This document shows positions 26,351 through 33,405 of a stretch of DNA of 64,000 nucleotides, one piece after another. Source of the stretch: Brevibacillus invocatus (GTDB taxonomy: Bacteria; Bacillota; Bacilli; Brevibacillales; Brevibacillaceae); the NCBI RefSeq assembly GCF_003710915.1, contig NZ_RHHR01000006.1:1-64000 (forward strand), read 5' to 3'. A program made the translations under genes and the position numbers. The notes beneath the pieces are model-generated. The model saw only the letters and a program-made list of their open reading frames with translations. It made no database searches and was not told the origin of the DNA. The first letter of the stretch is position 1. Every line of letters starts with the position of its first letter.

Positions 26351-26473
26351 GCCGAGACTTCCAGATGGCTGGAGGTGCGGGGGACGATCTTGCGAAGCTC
26401 ATTCGCTTGGGGTGAATCGCTTTTTGCGATGGGTTGTATCCTCAACCCAAATCCGACAACTAACCTCGTAGGC
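26351..26473 (+). ncRNA. Cyclic di-AMP riboswitch (ydaO-yuaA class)
   Basis: Conserved blocks are in order: GCCGAG (5' side of P1), GGTGCGGGGGA, GGGGTGAATC, a GATGGGTTG...CCTCAACCCAAATCC segment, then GACAACTAACCTCGTAGGC closing P1. The element ends 24 nt before the start of a secreted CAP-domain protein, with the ribosome-binding site directly behind. High c-di-AMP usually turns such genes off. Recognised from consensus blocks only. Confidence 0.9.
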
Positions 26474-26497
26474 AAAAAAAAGGAGACGATGTGAATA

Positions 26498-27217
26498 ATG
26501 AAGAACTTCGGTACTATTACCATCGCACTGGCACTTGGATTCGGAATCAGCCTTACTGGCTTTGTAGATACAGCTTCTGCAGCTGCAAAATCCCCAACAC
26601 CAACAAATAACCAAGCACCTTGTCTGCTTCAATCCAACTTCAAGCAATGGATCCCGCAGATGACACAATGGTATGGATCCAATCAACCATATGCTGGTTT
26701 TCAACAACAGCAGCCCGCTGCACCACAACCCAAAGCTCCCGTACAGCAGCCTGTCCAGCAAGCACCTGTTCAACCACAAGTGCCAGCAAATAATCAAGCT
26801 CAACAGCCTGTAGCTGCACCTGCGCAACAAGGACAACAAAATGATCAAGCTGCTGCATTTACCAAAGAAGTTGCCGATCTGGTCAACCAAGAACGTGCAA
26901 AAGCTGGTCTTGCTCCACTGCAATTCGATGCTGCTCTCTCGAAAGTAGCGACTGCAAAAGCAGCGGATATGGCACAAAACAACTATTTCGATCACAATAG
27001 CCCTACCTACGGTTCTCCATTTGACATGATGAAGCAATTCGGAATCTCCTACATGACAGCAGGAGAAAACATTGCAATGGGTCAACAATCTCCACAAGAA
27101 GTCATGACCCAATGGATGAACAGTGAAGGTCATCGCCAAAATATTATGAATGGTTCTTTCACTAAAATTGGTGTTGGCTATGTAAATGGATACTGGGTTC
27201 AATCCTTTATTGGATAA
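26498..27217 (+). CDS. Secreted CAP-domain (SCP/PR-1, YkwD-like) protein
   Basis: 239 aa with a Sec signal peptide (cleavage near VDTASAAAK), a Pro/Gln-rich low-complexity linker (about residues 68-120) and a C-terminal CAP domain (about 125-239). The domain shows LVNQERAKAGLAPL, AADMAQNNYFDHNSPTYG, AGENIAMG and MNSEGHRQNIMN, including the conserved His and Glu. It acts outside the cell, probably at the wall; enzymatic activity is unproven for this group. It is controlled by the c-di-AMP riboswitch just upstream, which fits a cell-wall or osmotic role. Confidence 0.93.
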   Translation: MKNFGTITIALALGFGISLTGFVDTASAAAKSPTPTNNQAPCLLQSNFKQWIPQMTQWYGSNQPYAGFQQQQPAAPQPKAPVQQPVQQAPVQPQVPANNQAQQPVAAPAQQGQQNDQAAAFTKEVADLVNQERAKAGLAPLQFDAALSKVATAKAADMAQNNYFDHNSPTYGSPFDMMKQFGISYMTAGENIAMGQQSPQEVMTQWMNSEGHRQNIMNGSFTKIGVGYVNGYWVQSFIG

Positions 27218-27228
27218 TTAAACAGGCA

Positions 27229-27261
27229 GCCGTGCTTCTCGTGAGAAGAAGCACGGCTTTT
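27229..27261 (+). terminator. Terminator of the CAP gene
   Basis: GCCGTGCTTCT and AGAAGCACGGC are perfect 11-bp arms, followed by TTTT. It may also serve the small minus-strand gene that ends at 27294. Confidence 0.9.
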
Positions 27262-27293
27262 CCATTGTATCGGAAGAAATAAACGCTGTTTCA

Positions 27294-27458
27294 TCAACCT
27301 TGTTGATGCTGCCCCTGCTCACTTGTATTCGAAGTGCTGCAGCAACAGCCGTCGCTTCCCTGCTCCAACAGCTCAACCTCTTTTTGGTTCATTTTTTGTT
27401 TTGTTGGGTAAGCGGATACTTCTTTCAACTCGGTGTTGATGTCTGACTGTTTACTCAT
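27294..27458 (-). CDS. Small Cys-rich peptide, 54 aa, unrecognised
   Basis: An ATG with GGGAGG 9 nt upstream opens a 54-codon frame: MSKQSDINTELKEVSAYPTK, a charged helical middle (QKMNQKEVELLEQGSDG) and a C-terminal CCCSTSNTSEQGQHQQG. There is no signal peptide or membrane segment. Three consecutive cysteines behind a hydrophilic leader-like region recall metal-binding or precursor peptides, but no maturation enzyme is adjacent. It is convergent with the CAP gene. The strong ribosome-binding site and codon choice support a real gene; the function is unknown. Confidence 0.65.
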   Translation of the reverse strand: MSKQSDINTELKEVSAYPTKQKMNQKEVELLEQGSDGCCCSTSNTSEQGQHQQG

Positions 27459-27685
27459 CCGGTACAACCTCCCCGTTTTTACTCGTCTTACGGCTTTAGT
27501 ATGTGTGCACTTTGTGTACGCATCCTTTTTAAATGATGGAATCGGATCTGTTCAAGACACATGTATCGAGAAAAGTACTTTGTGCAAAAAGTAAGGTGAA
27601 ATCATCCCCTTCTAGATGACAAATGCATGTAGATACGCTATCTTTATTGGTAAACCAACTGTCGTACATGAAGAGGGAGGCTACC

Positions 27686-28987
27686 ATGCATTCACTGGCA
27701 TCACATCTGAACCAAACCATTCAGCGTGAAAATCCGCATGTATTCCACATGCTTTCTCATGTTGGGAAGCTCATTTACTTCCCAAAAGAAGGAATCCTCA
27801 GTCAATCAGCTGAAGCAAAGGCGAAAGCCAAAAAATACAATGCAACGATCGGGATCGCTCTGGAAGACGGTCAACCGATGCATCTCAAAGTCATTCAGGA
27901 TACATTGTCCGCGTATAACCCCAAGGACATCTATGAGTATGCTCCTCCTGCAGGCAAGCCAGAGCTTCGTGCAGCTTGGCGCAAAAAAATACTCGAGGAG
28001 CAGCCTAGTCTCGCGAATAAGACGTATGGAACTCCGATTGTGACCAATGCACTTACGCATGGACTGAGCGTCGTTGCTGACCTGTTCGCGGATGTAGGGG
28101 ACAGTGTGATCATCCCAGACAAGAACTGGGAAAACTACGAGCTCACCTTCTCCATCCGGCGCGGTGCGCAAATGGTTTACTACCCTCTGTATAATGAAAA
28201 CATGAAGTTCAATGCTGAAGGATTGCGCGAAGCCATTTTGGCCCAAAAAGGAAAAGGCAAAGCCATCGTCGTCCTGAACTTCCCGAACAACCCGACAGGA
28301 TATACACCGGGAGTAGAGGAAGGCAAGCAAATTCTCGAAGCCCTTAAAGCTGGTGCAGACGCAGGCATCAACATCGTTGCCGTTACGGATGACGCCTATT
28401 TTGGCTTGTTCTTTGAGGATTCCATGCATGAGTCCCTGTTCGCCAGTCTGTGTGATCTGCATCCACGTATCCTCCCTGTCAAAGTGGACGGCGCTACCAA
28501 AGAAGAATATGTGTGGGGTTTCCGCGTCGGCTTTATCACGTACGGCGGTGCATCAAACGATCTGCTCAGTGCATTGGAGCAAAAAACAGTGGGAATTATC
28601 CGTGCGACGATTTCTAGCGGACCACATCCTTCTCAAACCTTTGTGCTGAAGGCCCTTACTTCTCCTGAGTTCCATCAGCAAAAGATGGAGAAGTTCGAAA
28701 TTATGAAAGGCCGTGCAAACCGCGTAAAAGCAATCCTCGATAGCGGGAAATACAACGATGCATGGAGCTATTATCCGTTCAACTCCGGCTACTTCATGTG
28801 CCTGAAGCTGTCTACCGTAGATGCGGAAAGCTTGCGCACGCATCTGCTGGAAGAATACGGTGTGGGATCGATTGCTCTTGGTCAGACTGACCTGCGCATC
28901 GCCTTTTCCTGCATTGAAGAAGCGGATCTCGACGATTTGTTCGAGTTGGTCTATAAGGGCGTTAAGGACTTGGAGCAGAAAAAATAG
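27686..28987 (+). CDS. PLP-dependent aminotransferase, class I/II fold
   Basis: A 433-aa fold-type I PLP enzyme: YAPPAGKPELRAAWR substrate/cofactor region, GDSVIIPDKNWENY, LNFPNNPTGYTPG (conserved Asn/Pro), VTDDAYFGLF (Asp to the pyridine N), and the Schiff-base Lys probably in VDGATKEEYVWGFRVG. The substrate is not predictable. ATG 27686 follows GGGAGG at 5 nt; the longer frame from 27623 has no site. It is a single-gene unit closed by a bidirectional terminator. Confidence 0.9.
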   Translation: MHSLASHLNQTIQRENPHVFHMLSHVGKLIYFPKEGILSQSAEAKAKAKKYNATIGIALEDGQPMHLKVIQDTLSAYNPKDIYEYAPPAGKPELRAAWRKKILEEQPSLANKTYGTPIVTNALTHGLSVVADLFADVGDSVIIPDKNWENYELTFSIRRGAQMVYYPLYNENMKFNAEGLREAILAQKGKGKAIVVLNFPNNPTGYTPGVEEGKQILEALKAGADAGINIVAVTDDAYFGLFFEDSMHESLFASLCDLHPRILPVKVDGATKEEYVWGFRVGFITYGGASNDLLSALEQKTVGIIRATISSGPHPSQTFVLKALTSPEFHQQKMEKFEIMKGRANRVKAILDSGKYNDAWSYYPFNSGYFMCLKLSTVDAESLRTHLLEEYGVGSIALGQTDLRIAFSCIEEADLDDLFELVYKGVKDLEQKK

Positions 28988-29018
28988 TCTTCGGCACCTT
29001 TCCGTTCTATAAACACCT

Positions 29019-29070
29019 AAAAAGCGTTCTGGCTACGAGCATGCTTGCTTCGTTGCCAAAACGCTTTTTT
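29019..29070. terminator. Bidirectional terminator between convergent genes
   Basis: AAAAAGCGTTCTGGC and TGCCAAAACGCTTTTTT pair around a 20-nt loop, with T-runs on both strands. It serves the aminotransferase (+) and acyltransferase (-) genes. Confidence 0.88.
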
Positions 29071-29076
29071 CTTGGT

Positions 29077-30252
29077 TTACATCGCCTTTTGTTGGAGCTT
29101 GGTCTCTTCAGAAGGGACTGTTTTTGGTTTTTTCTTTTTAGCAGAACCGACCAGGATCCAGCCGAATGGCAGCTTGCTCAATGCAAATGCGATTCCAAAG
29201 GAGAACACAGCGCATAGTCCAAAAGCGACCAGGCTGCCAAGAAGTCCCTCATGAAACATCGAGATGGAGCGCAGAAATTGCATCACATAAGTCAAGACTA
29301 AGGCGTGAATCAGAAAGGCACCGTACGAATACTGCCCGATTTTTGTCAACCAGGAACAGATCCGCGGATACTTCATCAGTGAAAGCGCGATGCCGTATAT
29401 CGCGAGCAATTGCGCCACTGTATACAAAAACATGGATGGTTTTAGCGAAGTTGCGACATTCAAGTTGATCAGGCCGTTGCCTGAATCACGGAACAACTCA
29501 TAGCCGATATACGCGTACATGATCAAAAACGACGTACATATCCAAATCCAGTACTGCTTGATTTTCGCTCGAAATACAGGTAAAGCGACAGCAGCAAGAC
29601 CTCCGAACAAGAAGTAGTAAAAATAGTAGAAGGCATTGCGGTCCCTGTATTTGATCAAATAGGTGTCCAGCCATACTTGGTTAAACCAGAACGAGTTCGC
29701 TGGAATATAGCGGGCTGAAAACCACATCAACAAACCGTATACCATCCCCAAAAGTCCGATTACCCAAGCCAGCTTCTGCATGCTGTCGGCATGGCGGCGC
29801 AAGAAGCGAAAGACTTGCTGCCAGAACGGATACAGGAGATAGAACTGGAAGATCATGACGACAAACCAGAGATGGTAAGACGCTGTTCCCGTACCCAGAT
29901 TTTTTGCCAGACTCCATAGTACGCTGCTGCTCTCTGGTGGAAATCCAGGCTGCAAGGATAGGTAGATGCCTGACCATAGGAGATACGGAACGAGGATCTC
30001 CATCATTCTTTTGCGCATGAATCCGAGGTAAGAGATATTCTCGTAATAGTTGTAAAACAGGACAAGTCCCGTAATAAAAACAAAAGCGGGTACAGCAAAT
30101 TTCAACAAATGAAACAGCATCCCGTACACTACAGCCGTCTGCTCGTCGATTCCCGGAACGCGGATGTAAATACCAATGACGTGCTGATACACCACGGCCA
30201 GAAAAGCAAAGGACCGAACCAGCTCCAGCTCTGCGATTCGTTCTTTTCTCAT
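29077..30252 (-). CDS. Acyltransferase family 3 (OafA-like) membrane protein
   Basis: 391 aa with about ten hydrophobic segments. It begins IAELELVRSFAFLAVVYQHV, the family's conserved R-x(10)-H region, and continues with ILVPYLLWSGIYL and YHLWFVVMIFQFYLLYP (conserved HLWF/Y). Family members transfer acyl groups to surface sugars, peptidoglycan or lipids at the membrane. The C-terminus is lysine-rich and cytoplasmic. The acceptor is unknown, and no polysaccharide cluster adjoins it. Confidence 0.9.
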   Translation of the reverse strand: MRKERIAELELVRSFAFLAVVYQHVIGIYIRVPGIDEQTAVVYGMLFHLLKFAVPAFVFITGLVLFYNYYENISYLGFMRKRMMEILVPYLLWSGIYLSLQPGFPPESSSVLWSLAKNLGTGTASYHLWFVVMIFQFYLLYPFWQQVFRFLRRHADSMQKLAWVIGLLGMVYGLLMWFSARYIPANSFWFNQVWLDTYLIKYRDRNAFYYFYYFLFGGLAAVALPVFRAKIKQYWIWICTSFLIMYAYIGYELFRDSGNGLINLNVATSLKPSMFLYTVAQLLAIYGIALSLMKYPRICSWLTKIGQYSYGAFLIHALVLTYVMQFLRSISMFHEGLLGSLVAFGLCAVFSFGIAFALSKLPFGWILVGSAKKKKPKTVPSEETKLQQKAM

Positions 30253-30617
30253 CTATTCCGCACCTTCCAAATAATCTCAACCTTTACAATCGAATTGAAA
30301 CTGCATCTTTTCATACTACCCTTAATGCGTTGTCACATGCAAGTTTTTACCAAAAACAACCAGGTCCATGAAAGAAATCACAGACCTGGAATATCAGAAT
30401 TGCCCTAGTTCTTCACTTTCGTTTCTGCGATACCAGCTGGAGAAGTGGCCAATCGAGACAACAAGAGTAAATTTGACGCAGCATTTCCTCGTTTTTTGCC
30501 AGACTGGTTTCCAGCGGTGTCTGGGGGCGAGGAGCACTTTTTTCTGATAAGGAAATCTTGCCCATCTGCTAGCCGTTTTATCTGAAGGTAATAACCTCTC
30601 AGCCGAGGGTCCGCTCA
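30253..30617. other. Gene-free stretch with one hairpin
   Basis: No supported gene. CCAGGTC (30360-30366) and GACCTGG (30383-30389) form a hairpin without a clear T-run. A 74-codon minus-strand frame here has biased composition and no ribosome-binding site. Confidence 0.5.
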
Positions 30618-30724
30618 TTAGAAAACTTGGCTACGCCAAGCTTTTGGCGGAGCCTTAGTTGCACCTATACTATCTTCCGCTAATCTTTTTAGCGCTTTAG
30701 CGCACTTAAACTTTCCGATAGTAC
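30618..30724 (-). repeat. 107-bp dispersed repeat, copy 1
   Basis: Differs from 61260-61366 at one base of 107. It contains two fold-back parts: TACTATC/GATAGTA arms around an AGCGC-rich centre, and GGCT-CGCCAA/TTGGCG-AGCC. In both places it starts with GTAC directly behind the T-run of a minus-strand intrinsic terminator, in the same orientation. Confidence 0.92.
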
Positions 30725-30753
30725 AAAAAAAAGCGACCGATAGGCTCGGACGC
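30725..30753 (-). terminator. Terminator of the DUF418 gene
   Basis: GCGTCCGA, a 5-nt loop and TCGGTCGC on the minus strand, then eight T, directly behind the stop codon and directly before the dispersed repeat. Confidence 0.88.
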
Positions 30754-30754
30754 A

Positions 30755-31978
30755 TCATGACAATGGTTGAAGCTTCTTGTCTTTTCGGAGTGGTACTCGA
30801 TTCGCATACGTGAGACAACGCCATACCCACTCAAGTGGACCATAGTAATAGCGGGAAAGCCACCAGCTGCTGAACGCAACCTGCCCTGCAAAAAGAATCA
30901 GGCAAATGAACGTCCCCGTCACCAGACTGACGGTTCCATACACAGCAAAGACACGTGAGATGAAGACAAACACCACGGTTTGAAGCAGATAGTTGGTAAA
31001 AGCCATTCTTCCTACGATAGCCAAGGATGAAAAACGTTTTCGCCATTGCTCACGGGAACACAATAGCAGGAGCGAGCTGATGTAAAAAGCGCAAAGCGTA
31101 AGTCCACTCCACCCTACAAAGACAGTAATGGATGTACTTTTCGCTGCTGGCAGGACGATCCACCCGGCCTGCAAGAGTGGAATCATCCCCACAAGTGGAA
31201 TACTCATGACCAGAGACGTCCACCAAACCCGTTTGATGGCTGAAAGATGATCCATCGTTCGCTGAATGATTCCCTGTCTAGCCGCAGTGAAGCCAAATAG
31301 AAAAAGGGGAAGCACCGTGATGACTGCAAAAGGTTCATTCGCCAAAACGATGGGAAATTCATGTGTTATGCGAAATTGCATCCACTCAGACCACGTTCCA
31401 TCCTGATACACTTGTATCGCCTGCATGACCAATGCTGCTTTCCCGGCCTGATTCTCCAAACTGGGGTCTGCGGGAACGAGTAGAATCAAGAGCATCATCA
31501 ACTGATAGATGATCAGAAGAAACCATGCCCATCTAAGTACCGTGCGCTGCTGCTTGCGGTAGAACAACAAGAGAATGAAACCCGCCAATGCATATGTATG
31601 CAAGATATCACCATACCATAGGAAGACAAAATGCAGTATCCCCACTGTGAAGAGAACGAGAATACGCCTGCCGTACATTCTTTTCATCGGTAATTGCTTT
31701 TGCTCTGCCCGATGCATGAATAAATAGAATCCCGCTCCAAACAGAAAGGAAAAGATCGTATAAAACTTTGTCTGGACAAACATGTTGAAGAAAAGCCTGA
31801 CACATTCGTCCAAGACTGTGTGCTGTACAGGCAGTCCTTCAGCGGGAAGGAACAATACCGGGTGGAGAAATGTCGGCATATTCACCAGCACGATGCCGAA
31901 AAGGGCAAAACCACGGATCACGTCCAGCTGATGGATGCGCTCTCCCTCTGTTACAGGAGATGTGTTCACGACTGTCAT
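30755..31978 (-). CDS. DUF418 (YeiB-like) membrane protein
   Basis: 407 aa with about ten membrane segments. It starts RIHQLDVIRGFALFGIVLVNMPTF, the typical N-terminus, with FYTIFSFLFGAGF following, and ends with the DUF418 region VGRMAFTNYLLQTVVFVFI...GPLEWVWRCLTY. The biochemical role is unknown; the family resembles membrane acyltransferases. It lies downstream of yheCD in the same direction, separated by a hairpin. Confidence 0.9.
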   Translation of the reverse strand: MTVVNTSPVTEGERIHQLDVIRGFALFGIVLVNMPTFLHPVLFLPAEGLPVQHTVLDECVRLFFNMFVQTKFYTIFSFLFGAGFYLFMHRAEQKQLPMKRMYGRRILVLFTVGILHFVFLWYGDILHTYALAGFILLLFYRKQQRTVLRWAWFLLIIYQLMMLLILLVPADPSLENQAGKAALVMQAIQVYQDGTWSEWMQFRITHEFPIVLANEPFAVITVLPLFLFGFTAARQGIIQRTMDHLSAIKRVWWTSLVMSIPLVGMIPLLQAGWIVLPAAKSTSITVFVGWSGLTLCAFYISSLLLLCSREQWRKRFSSLAIVGRMAFTNYLLQTVVFVFISRVFAVYGTVSLVTGTFICLILFAGQVAFSSWWLSRYYYGPLEWVWRCLTYANRVPLRKDKKLQPLS

Positions 31979-32007
31979 CCTTTCTTGTCCATCTTGCCTT
32001 CATCGCA

Positions 32008-32043
32008 AGAACCACCTGTCAAAGGGGCTGCCCAGGTGGTTCT
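32008..32043 (-). terminator. Hairpin between yheCD and the DUF418 gene
   Basis: AGAACCACCTG and CAGGTGGTTCT are perfect 11-bp arms. The T-run is weak, so it may attenuate rather than stop transcription. Confidence 0.6.
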
Positions 32044-32047
32044 GTCC

Positions 32048-32749
32048 TCAACGCGTCGGCTGCGAACGCAAGGCTTTTATTCTGCGGTAAAAGCTTTTAT
32101 CGGGCAATTTTTGAAATAAAGAGATCGCAGGCCGAAAGTTGGCTTCAATAAACCAAATTTTCCCTTGTTGATCGAGTCCCAAATCCAATCCTACTTCCCT
32201 GAGATTCGGATACGCCCTGCCTAAACGTCTGGCTATTGCAAATGATACCTGTCTTAGCTCTTGAAGTAAATGCGGTGAACAGGCAATCTTTGACTCTGCG
32301 ATGGCTTTGCGCAGCGGCAGTACTTTTCCCCGACTGCGCGCCACGTTGGTAACCACATAGCCAGGTCCCGCCAGCTTCGCCAACCATCCTGTAATGATCC
32401 AGGGCTCTGTGCTTTTTTGACGCTGCACCATCACTCTGATGTCAAACGGCCTGCCGCTGATCCTCCCAAGTGAAAGATGAGGTTGGAGCAGATAAGTTTT
32501 TGGTCGAAAAAGGGAACGGATATAGGCGACGGTTTCCTCTTTTCCATGCACGACTCGCTTTGATGGACCAGCGTGAACCAAATATTGTTCATCGCCAATA
32601 CTCGTGAGCTTCATAATTCCTGCTCCTCCACCACCCCCAGATGGCTTCAGGATGACACTCTTGTAGTTTTCGGCATACTCCCACAAGCTGTCTGGGGAAA
32701 AAGGAGTTGTCGGAGGTAAGTAGCTTTGCAGAAACTCATCTTTACTCAA
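32048..32749 (-). CDS. YheC/YheD-family ATP-grasp protein (spore-coat associated)
   Basis: About 233 aa of an ATP-grasp domain: VILKPSGGGGGAGIM (nucleotide-binding glycine loop), YLLQPHLSLGRISGRPFDIRVMVQ and VGLDLGLDQQGKIWFIEANFRP (magnesium-ligand region). YheC and YheD of B. subtilis are endospore coat-associated. This one is the short form without the long N-terminal domain. No ATG or GTG is in frame; TTG 32749, with a weakly spaced TGGAG, is the best start. It lies 38 nt behind panD and is probably co-transcribed with it. Confidence 0.82.
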   Translation of the reverse strand: MSKDEFLQSYLPPTTPFSPDSLWEYAENYKSVILKPSGGGGGAGIMKLTSIGDEQYLVHAGPSKRVVHGKEETVAYIRSLFRPKTYLLQPHLSLGRISGRPFDIRVMVQRQKSTEPWIITGWLAKLAGPGYVVTNVARSRGKVLPLRKAIAESKIACSPHLLQELRQVSFAIARRLGRAYPNLREVGLDLGLDQQGKIWFIEANFRPAISLFQKLPDKSFYRRIKALRSQPTR

Positions 32750-32787
32750 TTTCTGATGTTTACTCCATTTACCAACGTTTGGCGCTT

Positions 32788-33180
32788 TTATGGGGACATC
32801 TCTCCATTCGTAATCAAATGGTGCTCCTCCACTTTCGTAATCCGGTTCTGTCCATCTACGAACACGACACGAGGCACCAACTTCTTGGCATCCTCATCCT
32901 CATACATGCCCATGCTGAGGATAATCACCAAATCACCTGGCGCAAAGAGATGAGCAGGAGGACCATTCAAGCAAATTCTTCCCGTTCCTTCATCTGCTGG
33001 CAGGGCATAGGTCTTCCAACGTGTTGCATTACGCAAACTGGTTACCTGTACGATTTCGTACGGAAGAATGTCAGCTGCTTTCATCAGCAGGGCATCAATC
33101 GTAATACTGCCTACGTAGTCCAATTCCGCCTGCGTGACGGTTGCTCGGTGTATTTTGCCTTTGCACATCTGTCTTTGCAT
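32788..33180 (-). CDS. panD: Aspartate 1-decarboxylase PanD
   Basis: 130 aa, the full length of the pyruvoyl-dependent proenzyme that makes beta-alanine for pantothenate and CoA. The self-cleavage site is YVGSITID (Gly24-Ser25), with KGKIHRATVTQAELDY before it and TYALPADEGTGRICLNGPPAH after, containing catalytic Tyr and the NG(A/P)A loop. panB and panC are not adjacent. It is followed by yheCD. Confidence 0.96.
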   Translation of the reverse strand: MQRQMCKGKIHRATVTQAELDYVGSITIDALLMKAADILPYEIVQVTSLRNATRWKTYALPADEGTGRICLNGPPAHLFAPGDLVIILSMGMYEDEDAKKLVPRVVFVDGQNRITKVEEHHLITNGEMSP

Positions 33181-33314
33181 AGGCGATGCACCCCTTTCCC
33201 AATCCAGATGTTCCTAGTCTATGAGCCTTTGGATGTCCATGAACCAGAAAGTCAATGAGTCGTTCGCGATCTGATTATCAACAAAACGGTCATGACCGCA
33301 TGTAGTAACGTCCA

Positions 33315-33350
33315 TTTTAATGAAAAACGTCGAGACGTTTTTCATTAAAA
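33315..33350. promoter_or_regulatory. Perfect long palindrome upstream of panD
   Basis: 17-bp arms, TTTTAATGAAAAACGTC and its exact complement, flank a GA centre. It lies between the panD promoter region and the dacB terminator. It may be an operator or part of a double terminator. Confidence 0.5.
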
Positions 33351-33372
33351 AAACGAGGCCACCCAGGGCCTC
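33347..33372 (-). terminator. Terminator of the tandem PBP4 gene
   Basis: GAGGCCC, TGGGT and GGCCTC on the minus strand, then seven T, about 35 nt behind the stop codon. Confidence 0.85.
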
Positions 33373-33405
33373 CTCCAATCAGACATGCTCTATTCTTTAC
33401 GTTGT

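Noticed and set aside
30394-30618. 74-codon minus-strand frame
   Set aside because: Biased composition, no ribosome-binding site, no motif.
30618-30830. Coding frame reading through the dispersed repeat
   Set aside because: The same peptide is produced by copy 2, but it runs through terminators and lacks a start signal; repeat conservation explains it.
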